Shown here: piece by piece, positions 1 to 4,466 of the stretch
Layout of the letters: every line of letters starts with the position of its first letter
How positions within the stretch are numbered: position 1 is the first letter of the stretch
NCBI GenBank assembly: GCA_025935595.1
Contig: JAICUZ010000104.1
Location: 1 to 8,625, forward strand
DNA: 8,625 bases
Direction: 5' to 3'
Source: Burkholderiales bacterium
GTDB taxonomy: Bacteria; Actinomycetota; Thermoleophilia; Gaiellales; Gaiellaceae
Notes under the pieces: generated by a model
Databases searched by the model: none
What the model was told of the DNA's origin: nothing
The model's input: the letters and a program-made list of their open reading frames with translations, nothing else
Made by a program: the position numbers and the translations under genes

Positions 1-231
1 ATCGACAACAAGGTGATCGGATACGACGCGGTGCTCGAGAACCGCGTCTTGTTCGGCAGCGTCAACGCGCGCCCCGACGACTGGCTGACCGGAGTCGAGG
101 CGCTCGACCGCGCGCGGCAGCAGTTCCCCGGGGCACTCGAGGAGCTGATCGGGTTGCGCGTGCCTCTCGACCGGTTCGCAGACGCCTTCGCCTTCCGGGG
201 CGGGAAGGCAACGCTCACGCTCGACGCGTGA
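1..231 (+). CDS. Zinc-type glucose/sugar 1-dehydrogenase, C-terminal fragment (5' end outside window)
   Basis: Only the last 76 residues are present; the frame is open from base 1 and stops at TGA 229-231. The fragment matches the end of medium-chain, zinc-dependent glucose 1-dehydrogenases. It has a strand with the pattern NRVLFGSVNA, which in this family lies in the nucleotide-binding half and precedes the last helices. A helix with a Trp follows, then a segment rich in PGALEELI and a final strand ending KATLTL. The family oxidises aldoses such as glucose at C1 with NAD(P)+ in the cytoplasm. The zinc ligands and the Rossmann glycine motif lie upstream of the window, so activity cannot be judged. 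The gene converges on the methyltransferase gene and overlaps its 3' end by 17 bp. The neighbouring sugar oxidoreductase and isomerase genes fit a sugar-oxidation role. Another zinc-type alcohol dehydrogenase is possible, but the GSVNA signature favours the glucose dehydrogenase branch. Confidence 0.8.
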   Translation: MDNKVIGYDAVLENRVLFGSVNARPDDWLTGVEALDRARQQFPGALEELIGLRVPLDRFADAFAFRGGKATLTLDA

Positions 232-880
232 GCACCAGATCCAGGTAGAGCGGGTGCGTCCCGGCGTGGCCGGGAACCTCACGCAGGTCGGTGAGCGCTA
301 GGCCGGCGGCGAGCAGTGTCCGCACGTAGTCCTCGATCGTCCGCCGCTCGTGATGGACGGTGTGCTCGCCGAGCGGCACCGCTTCGCGCTCCCGATTCCA
401 GTAGTCCGTGATTCGAAGCTCGCCGGTCTCCTCGTCGACGGTGCCGGCATGGGCGACCGGGTGGATCGTCCCGATCAGGAGCGTGCCCTCCGGCGCCAGC
501 ACGCGCGCGAGCTCGGCTGCTGCCGCGGCAAGGTCGTGAATGTGCGGGAGGACGTTGACGCAGACGATGAGCTGCGCCGCCGCGGCGCCCAACGGCAACG
601 CATCGATCCGCGCTACCTCGTAACGGCCTTCGGGATGCGCCTCGCGGGCCTTCGCGACGAGCGTCTCCGACGCGTCGTAGCCGACGACGTCGTATCCGCG
701 CGCCGCCAGCTCACGCGACACGCGGCCCTCGCCGCAACCGACGTCGAGCGTCAGCCCGCGCGGCGGCGGCAGCAGCGCGTACAGGGAGGCGTCGTGCGCG
801 TGCACGCGGCCGCCCATGCCCGAGCGGATCCGCTCGACCCATTCGCCCGCGCCTTCGTTCCAGGCCTCCGACTCGCTCAC
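215..880 (-). CDS. Class I SAM-dependent methyltransferase
   Basis: This 221-residue Rossmann-fold methyltransferase is of the Methyltransf_11/25 type. Motif I is at residues 43-51 (LTLDVGCGEG pattern, the S-adenosylmethionine glycine loop). An acidic residue ending strand 2 is in VVGYDAS at about residue 69. Motif II/III follows with ALPLG and the hydrophobic run LIVCVNVLPHI near residues 94-114. A post-motif helix with LARVLAPEGTLLIG completes the core. The C-terminal part (HPVAHAG, YWNRE, HTVHHERRTIEDYVRTLLAAG) resembles small-molecule methyltransferases and probably forms the substrate side; the acceptor cannot be told. I use the GTG start at 880 because an AAAGGA-like Shine-Dalgarno (complement 884-889) lies 3 bases upstream and the protein then has the normal family length. 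The 3' end overlaps the convergent dehydrogenase gene. The repeat array at 906-970 lies 26-90 bases upstream of the start and may control the gene. Confidence 0.88.
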   Translation of the reverse strand: MSESEAWNEGAGEWVERIRSGMGGRVHAHDASLYALLPPPRGLTLDVGCGEGRVSRELAARGYDVVGYDASETLVAKAREAHPEGRYEVARIDALPLGAAAAQLIVCVNVLPHIHDLAAAAAELARVLAPEGTLLIGTIHPVAHAGTVDEETGELRITDYWNREREAVPLGEHTVHHERRTIEDYVRTLLAAGLALTDLREVPGHAGTHPLYLDLVLTRRA

Positions 881-883
881 GTG

Positions 884-889
884 TCCTTT
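884..889 (-). promoter_or_regulatory. Shine-Dalgarno for the methyltransferase GTG start
   Basis: On the minus strand the bases read AAAGGA, followed by CAC and the GTG at 880. The 3-base spacing is short, but this is the only purine-rich match upstream and it decides the GTG start. Confidence 0.5.
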
Positions 890-905
890 CCGGCCGGTCG
901 CCCGG

Positions 906-970
906 CGTCAGAGCGTCGTCTGACGGTTCGTCTGACGGCTCGTCTGACGCACGTCAGACGAACGTCAGAG
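906..970. repeat. Six-unit array of CGTCTGACG / CGTCAGACG sites, 11-12 bp phased
   Basis: The 138 bp gap between the methyltransferase start (880) and the 3' end of the small gene (1019) carries six copies of one short motif. Forward copies CGTCTGACG are at 917-925, 929-937 and 941-949. Reverse-complement copies are CGTCAGACG at 952-960 and shortened forms at 906-912 (CGTCAGA) and 963-970 (CGTCAGAG). Start-to-start distances are 11, 12, 12, 11 and 11 bp, about one helical turn. The copies at 941-949 and 952-960 form a perfect 9 bp inverted repeat with a 2 bp centre. The array sits 26-90 bases upstream of the methyltransferase gene, where a cooperative operator would lie. In RNA it could also fold as nested hairpins. 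No T-run follows in either direction, so a standard intrinsic terminator is unlikely. The rest of the gap shows no gene. The binding protein is unknown. Confidence 0.75.
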
Positions 971-1018
971 TTGAGAAACGGTCACGAACAACGCACGGAA
1001 GTGTGCCTTCGTCCCGAC

Positions 1019-1228
1019 TCAGCTGTCGAGCGCGTTGCGCCACTCGCTGCGCTGGAGGACGGCGAACGCCTCGTTCGAGAACGGCTCGCGCCCGATCACG
1101 TCCCGGATCGCCTGCGCGCGGCCCTTGCGCGCGGGCAGCCCCGGCCGCCGGCCGGCCTCGCCGACCACGCGCCAGTCGTTCTCACCGACCTTCTGGAAGA
1201 CGACGTACGTCCCGGAGCTCGGGCTCAT
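1019..1228 (-). CDS. Small basic protein of unknown function, coupled to the oxidoreductase gene
   Basis: This is a 69-residue protein whose family I do not recognise. The N-terminal third reads as beta strand (TYVVFQKV, then DWRVVGEA). A basic stretch follows with GRRPGLPARKGRAQAIRDVIG, which looks like a loop running into a helix, and then a second short helix near AFAVLQRSEW. It has no signal peptide, membrane segment or cysteine, and the charge is strongly basic, so binding to nucleic acid or to a partner protein is conceivable. The strongest evidence that it is real is its start: the ATG at 1228 overlaps the TGA of the upstream oxidoreductase gene as ATGA, the classic arrangement for translational coupling. 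Its reading frame also looks protein-like, while the opposite-strand frames over the same bases are arginine-rich shadows. Cotranscription with the oxidoreductase is therefore likely; any functional link is inference. Confidence 0.68.
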   Translation of the reverse strand: MSPSSGTYVVFQKVGENDWRVVGEAGRRPGLPARKGRAQAIRDVIGREPFSNEAFAVLQRSEWRNALDS

Positions 1229-2328
1229 GCCCTGAACGTGATCGTCTCGCGGCCGCCGCTCGCGCCCGAGCGCACCATCGCGTCGCAGATCTCCGCGGCG
1301 CGATAGCCGTCCTCGAAGGTCGCGCCGTACGGCGCAACCGACGTGTCATTCGCGATCGCCTCGAGCAGATGGTGCAGCTCGTGCACGAACGTGTCGCCCC
1401 AGCCGATGATGTGGCCGGGCGGCCACCAGTGCTGCCAGAAGGGATGGTCTGCCTCCGACACCAGCACCGTCTTGAACCCACGGGCACGGTCGCCGTCAGC
1501 CCGGAAGACCTGCAGCTCGTTCATGCGCTCCATATCGAACGCGAGCGAGCCCTTGGTGCCGTTGATCTCCCACTGGAGCGCGTTGCGCCGGCCGTGCGCG
1601 AACCGCGTCGCCTCGAGAGTCCCGACGGAACCGTTCTCGAACGTCACCGCAGCCTCGACGGCGTCGTCGACCCGGCGGTTGGGCAAGAACGTGTGCGTGA
1701 AGCCCTGGACGGTCGTCGGCTCGCCGTTCAGGAACCGTGCCAGGTCGACGACGTGCGCCATCAGGTCGCCGAGCGCGCCGGATCCGGCCGCGTCGACGTC
1801 GAAGCGCCACGTGTCGAGCGAGGCGTCGTCGCCCCAATCCTGCAGGTAGCGCCCCCGGAAGTGGCGCACCTCCCCCAGCTCGCCCGCGTCGACCATCTCG
1901 CGTGCAAGCCGGACGGCAGGAACGAAGCGGTAGTTGAACGCGCACATGTGCTTGACGCCCGTCGCGTCCACCGCGCGCCAGATGTCGTAGCTCTCGACGG
2001 CGTCCCGACCGAGCGGCTTCTCGCACACGACGTGCTTCCCGGCACGCGCCGCCGCGATCGTCGGCTCGGCATGAAGCGAGTTCGGGCCGCCGTTGTCGAA
2101 GAGGCCGATCGTCTCGTCCTCGACGAGCCGCCGCCAGTCGCCGGTCGCGTACTCGAAGCCGTACCGCCGCGCCGCCTCCTCGACGGCGTCCGTGTTCCGG
2201 CCCGCGATGCCGACCAGCTTCGGCTCGAGCGGCGGCGGCCACGTGATGTACGCGATCTTCTTGAACGCGTTCGAGTGGGCTTTGCCCATGAACGCGTACC
2301 CGAGCATGCCTATGCCGATCGTCGCCAC
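1225..2328 (-). CDS. Gfo/Idh/MocA family NAD(P)-dependent oxidoreductase
   Basis: This 367-residue protein has the two-domain architecture of glucose-fructose oxidoreductase and myo-inositol 2-dehydrogenase. The N-terminal Rossmann domain starts with GIGMLGYAFMG (residues 5-15, dinucleotide loop) and AHSNAF. The family EKP motif is at 103-105 (KHVVCEKPLG), with the Lys contacting cofactor and substrate. The C-terminal alpha/beta domain carries GDLMAHVVD at 187-195, giving the usual catalytic Asp188/His192 pair. Such enzymes oxidise or reduce a hydroxyl of a sugar, polyol or sugar acid in the cytoplasm; the substrate cannot be read off. I choose GTG 2328 because it keeps the first beta strand intact and lies 7 bases after a TACTAT box, as in leaderless mRNAs. 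GTG 2346 (six residues more) is an alternative, while ATG 2307 would cut the glycine-rich strand. The frame stays open up to 2661, but that part overlaps the divergent operon and is not family-like. The 69-residue gene follows through an ATGA overlap. Confidence 0.9.
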   Translation of the reverse strand: MATIGIGMLGYAFMGKAHSNAFKKIAYITWPPPLEPKLVGIAGRNTDAVEEAARRYGFEYATGDWRRLVEDETIGLFDNGGPNSLHAEPTIAAARAGKHVVCEKPLGRDAVESYDIWRAVDATGVKHMCAFNYRFVPAVRLAREMVDAGELGEVRHFRGRYLQDWGDDASLDTWRFDVDAAGSGALGDLMAHVVDLARFLNGEPTTVQGFTHTFLPNRRVDDAVEAAVTFENGSVGTLEATRFAHGRRNALQWEINGTKGSLAFDMERMNELQVFRADGDRARGFKTVLVSEADHPFWQHWWPPGHIIGWGDTFVHELHHLLEAIANDTSVAPYGATFEDGYRAAEICDAMVRSGASGGRETITFRA

Positions 2329-2335
2329 CTGCGCG

Positions 2336-2341
2336 ATAGTA
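2336..2341 (-). promoter_or_regulatory. Candidate -10 box (TACTAT) for a leaderless oxidoreductase mRNA
   Basis: On the minus strand TACTAT is followed by seven bases and then the GTG at 2328. Transcription would start at or next to the start codon, and no Shine-Dalgarno is present there. No convincing -35 hexamer is seen 16-18 bases upstream. On the plus strand the same AT-rich patch reads GATAGT and could serve the divergent operon, giving a leader of about 20 bases. Confidence 0.38.
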
Positions 2342-2356
2342 GACACCTCGACCCCG

Positions 2357-2363
2357 AAGGAGG
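2357..2363 (+). promoter_or_regulatory. Strong Shine-Dalgarno AAGGAGG
   Basis: A full AAGGAGG lies five bases before ATG 2369. It fixes the start of the thioredoxin-fold gene and rules out the longer open frame extending upstream to 2093, which runs inside the oxidoreductase gene on the other strand. Confidence 0.85.
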
Positions 2364-2368
2364 CTGCT

Positions 2369-2653
2369 ATGGCCATCAAGCTCCACCGTTGCCCGAGCCT
2401 GTGGGCGAAGACGAATGGGCATCCGTGCTGGAAGGTGCAGAAGGCGCTCGACGAGCAAGGCATCGAGTACGAGATCGTGAAAGGGCCGTGGCCGCGTCGG
2501 AAGACGCGCACTGCCGTCATCGAAGGGACGGGCCAGAGCTCGTACCCCGCGATCGAGTTCGAGAACGGCACCTGGTACCGCGAGCAGTCGAAGGACATGG
2601 CGCAGACGATCCGCGACGGGAAGCTGATGGAGAAGCAGGGCGCGGGTGCCTGA
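2369..2653 (+). CDS. Thioredoxin-fold protein, glutathione S-transferase N-domain / glutaredoxin-like
   Basis: This 94-residue single-domain protein begins with a beta strand (IKLHRC) and the helix-starting segment GHPCWKVQKALDEQGIEYE. The second strand reads YEIVKGP. A cis-proline loop follows (SSYPAIEFENG, Pro60), then REQSKDMAQTI (Glu72/Ser74, the position that holds the gamma-glutamyl end of glutathione in GSTs). Cysteines are at 8 and 20, and Cys20 sits in HPCW at the start of helix 1. The spacing is unlike the CPxC of glutaredoxins, since the N-terminal loop is longer. There is no GST C-terminal helical domain, so it is a stand-alone N-domain. It may bind a low-molecular-weight thiol or assist a redox step, but this is not shown. 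It is the first gene of a plus-strand operon and its stop overlaps the GTG of the next gene by 8 bp. The start is fixed by the AAGGAGG at 2357. Confidence 0.82.
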   Translation: MAIKLHRCPSLWAKTNGHPCWKVQKALDEQGIEYEIVKGPWPRRKTRTAVIEGTGQSSYPAIEFENGTWYREQSKDMAQTIRDGKLMEKQGAGA

Positions 2654-3629
2654 CGACGCACCGGTCCGCTGGGGGATCGTCTCGACGGCGGACATCAACC
2701 GGAAGGTGATCCCGGGCGCGAAGGCGTCGCCGAAAGTCGATCTCGTCGGCGTCGCGAGCCGTGCGCAAGATCGCGCCGACCAGTACGCAAGCTGGTGGGA
2801 GATCCCGCGGGCCTACGGCAGCTACGAGGCGCTGCTCGCCGACGACGAGATCGACGCCGTGTACATCTCCCTGCCGAACACCCTCCACTGCGAGTGGTCG
2901 GTCAAGGCGCTCGAAGCCGGCAAGCACGTCCTCTGCGAGAAGCCGCTCTCGCGCCACCCCGAAGAGGTGGTCGCGGCGTTCGACACCGCCGACCGGACCG
3001 GCCGGCTGCTCAGCGAGGCGTTCATGTGGCGCCACAACCCGCAGACGGCGCGGCTGAAGGAGCTCGTCGACCAGGGCGCGATCGGCGAGCTCCGCCTCGT
3101 CCGCTCGACGTTCAGCTACTCGCTCTACGACGAGACGAACATTCGGCTGCAACCGGACGTCGAGGGCGGCGGCCTGATGGACGTCGGCTGTTACACCGTC
3201 TCGGGATCCCGGTTCCTCACCGGCGGCGAACCGGAGCGTGTCTTCGCCGAGGCGTGGTACGGGCCGACCGGCACCGACTGGGTGCTCGCCGCGACGATGC
3301 GGTTCCCCGGCGACGTGATCGCGAGCTTCGATTGCGGCACCGCGCTGACGAACCGTGACGAGCTGGAGGCGATCGGCAGCGAGGGCTCGCTGTTCGTCGA
3401 CGACCCGTGGCACTGCCTTCGTCCGGAGATCGAGCTGCGCCGCGAGGGGGCCGTCGAGCGGATCGAGCTCGAGCCGCAGGACTCGTACCGCCTCGAGCTC
3501 GAGAACATGTGCGACGCGATCCGCGGGACGGGCGAGCTGCTGCTGGCGCGCGACGACGCGCTGGGTCAGGCGCGCGCGCTCGAGGCGCTGCACACGTCGG
3601 CTGCGACGAGCGCCCCCGTGGCGCTGTGA
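2646..3629 (+). CDS. Gfo/Idh/MocA family oxidoreductase, D-xylose/dihydrodiol dehydrogenase-like
   Basis: This 327-residue protein has a Rossmann domain beginning WGIVSTADI (residues 9-17), the variant of the glycine loop seen in NADP-dependent D-xylose dehydrogenase, dihydrodiol dehydrogenase and 1,5-anhydrofructose reductase relatives. VASR at 36-39 after strand 2 fits NADP(H) preference. EKP is at 98-100 (KHVLCEKPLSR). The C-terminal domain has EAFMWRHNPQ (124-133) and GGGLMDVGCY at 174-183, where Asp179 and Tyr183 occupy the usual catalytic positions. The length is typical. It probably oxidises or reduces an aldose or related cyclic hydroxy compound in the cytoplasm. GTG 2646 is chosen because the domain starts immediately after it and AGGG lies five bases upstream. 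It overlaps the previous gene by 8 bp and the isomerase gene by 4 bp (GTGA), so the three genes are probably co-translated. It is only a distant relative of the other Gfo/Idh/MocA protein in the window, so this is not a recent duplication. Confidence 0.9.
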   Translation: MPDDAPVRWGIVSTADINRKVIPGAKASPKVDLVGVASRAQDRADQYASWWEIPRAYGSYEALLADDEIDAVYISLPNTLHCEWSVKALEAGKHVLCEKPLSRHPEEVVAAFDTADRTGRLLSEAFMWRHNPQTARLKELVDQGAIGELRLVRSTFSYSLYDETNIRLQPDVEGGGLMDVGCYTVSGSRFLTGGEPERVFAEAWYGPTGTDWVLAATMRFPGDVIASFDCGTALTNRDELEAIGSEGSLFVDDPWHCLRPEIELRREGAVERIELEPQDSYRLELENMCDAIRGTGELLLARDDALGQARALEALHTSAATSAPVAL

Positions 3630-4081
3630 CGGAAGCCGAGGCCCGGACCCGCGCGGCGGCGATGCTCGCGGACGCGGGCATCGTCCTGACGCCGGCAGAG
3701 CAGGAGCAGATCGAGGTCGCGGACTTCGGGCTCGGCCGACTCGACGAGATCGGCCTTCAGCTCGTCGTCTACGTGAACACCGAGCGCGTATGCGCGAAGG
3801 AGCTCGTCCTCTTCGCGGGACAGATGTGCCCCGAGCACCGCCATCCGCCGGTGGGCGACGACCCGGGCAAGGAGGAGACGTTCCGCTGCCGCAGCGGCAG
3901 TGTCGTGCTCTGGGTCGACGGCCACGGTGAGGTCGAGCTGCGCCCGGGCGACCAGTTCACGATTCCGCCGCACACCCTGCACTGGTTCCGCGCCGGCGAC
4001 GAGGGAGCGATCGTGTCGGAGTTCTCGACGCGCAGCCGCGACGAGACCGACGTCTTCAGCGATCCGCGGATCGTTCGATAG
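3626..4081 (+). CDS. D-lyxose/D-mannose ketol-isomerase-like cupin (YdaE family)
   Basis: This 151-residue cupin closely resembles the YdaE-type D-lyxose ketol-isomerases, which interconvert D-lyxose with D-xylulose and D-mannose with D-fructose. The N-terminal part has AGIVLTPAE and the block DFGLGRLDEIGLQLVVYVNT (33-52), then CAKELVLFAGQ. The metal site is clear: His71 and His73 in CPEHRHPP, Glu84 in KEETFRCRSG, and His119 in PHTLHWF. The end has a conserved-looking acidic pattern near SRDETDVFSDPRI. Compared with the Bacillus protein as I remember it, the loop after VVLWVDG (about 98-102) is shortened. The GTG start at 3626 overlaps the stop of the preceding oxidoreductase gene as GTGA and gives the family N-terminus; no Shine-Dalgarno is seen, so coupling is expected. 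The 3' end overlaps the convergent GlcG/HbpS-like gene by 26 bp. Isomerase plus oxidoreductases suggest pentose or hexose catabolism. Confidence 0.87.
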   Translation: MTEAEARTRAAAMLADAGIVLTPAEQEQIEVADFGLGRLDEIGLQLVVYVNTERVCAKELVLFAGQMCPEHRHPPVGDDPGKEETFRCRSGSVVLWVDGHGEVELRPGDQFTIPPHTLHWFRAGDEGAIVSEFSTRSRDETDVFSDPRIVR

Positions 4082-4442
4082 CAGCGAGCGCGAGCCGCTC
4101 GTCCTCCTCGCCCGGGAGGCCGCTCACACCGCCCGCTCCGACGCGGCGATCGCCCTCGAAGACGGCGACGCCGCCGAGGAAGAACGTGAAGAACGGGTCG
4201 AAGCTCGCGCGCTCGACCGGGTCGTCTCTCACCTTCTCGGCCAGCTCCCGCGTCGAGCGGGCATCGCTCCGGGCGGCCGTGTAGGCCTTGCGCTGGGCGT
4301 TCAGCCGCGTATCGGGGGCCGCGCCGTCCATCGTGGCGGCTGCAACCAACTCGCCGTGGACGTCGGCCACGAAGACGGAAACCGGGCCGGTCGCGTTCTC
4401 GACCACGTCGTCGAGGATGGCCCGGGCTCTGGCGAGGCGCAT
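4056..4442 (-). CDS. GlcG/HbpS-like (DUF336) putative heme- or cofactor-binding protein
   Basis: This 128-residue protein fits the Haem_degrading (GlcG/HbpS) fold. An N-terminal helix (ARAILDDVVENA) is followed by the strand pair VSVFVADVHGELVAAATMDGA (20-40), then a helix NAQRKAYTAARS with the family KAYTAA pattern. The C-terminal part has the glycine-rich block FFLGGVAVFEGDRRVGAGGVSGLPGEEDERLA, typical of the family end. HbpS binds heme extracellularly and GlcG sits in glycolate loci; many members have unknown ligands. No signal peptide is visible, so this one is probably cytoplasmic. The ATG start at 4442 lies 6 bases after a TAGACT box, suggesting a leaderless message. It is divergent from the large fusion gene across 24 bp and convergent with the isomerase gene. 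A shared redox or heme role with the fusion protein is possible, but only its position supports it. Confidence 0.82.
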   Translation of the reverse strand: MRLARARAILDDVVENATGPVSVFVADVHGELVAAATMDGAAPDTRLNAQRKAYTAARSDARSTRELAEKVRDDPVERASFDPFFTFFLGGVAVFEGDRRVGAGGVSGLPGEEDERLALAAIERSADR

Positions 4443-4448
4443 CCGCCG

Positions 4449-4454
4449 AGTCTA
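4449..4454 (-). promoter_or_regulatory. Candidate -10 box TAGACT for the GlcG/HbpS-like gene
   Basis: Read on the minus strand, TAGACT is followed by six bases (CGGCGG) and ATG 4442, which fits a leaderless transcript. It shares the TA of the CTAG centre with the -10 box of the divergent gene. No good -35 match is visible. Confidence 0.42.
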
Positions 4455-4458
4455 GTGT
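4453..4458 (+). promoter_or_regulatory. Candidate -10 box TAGTGT for the large fusion gene
   Basis: TAGTGT matches TAnnnT and is followed by eight bases before ATG 4467, with no Shine-Dalgarno between. This predicts a leaderless or nearly leaderless mRNA. No clear -35 hexamer is found about 17 bases upstream, inside the divergent gene. Confidence 0.42.
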
Positions 4459-4466
4459 GAACCCCG

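Noticed and set aside
906..970. CRISPR array
   Set aside because: The units are only 7-9 bp, spacers are 2-4 bp, and orientation switches within the array. It fits an operator or hairpin array instead.
906..970. Intrinsic terminator for the small gene at 1019
   Set aside because: The inverted repeats could form stems, but no T-run follows on the minus strand.
350..1306. Long plus-strand open frame across the methyltransferase gene and the repeat array
   Set aside because: It is antisense to the well-supported methyltransferase and small-protein genes, and its product is Arg-rich and without recognisable motifs.
2329..2661. N-terminal extension of the minus-strand oxidoreductase back to 2661
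   Set aside because: The extra 111 residues lie opposite the thioredoxin-fold gene, have no family similarity and would place the Rossmann glycine loop more than 100 residues in. The GTG at 2328 gives the usual N-terminus.
1003..2709. 568-codon plus-strand open frame opposite the oxidoreductase
   Set aside because: The minus strand encodes a clear Gfo/Idh/MocA protein here; the plus product is low-complexity and Arg/Ala-rich.
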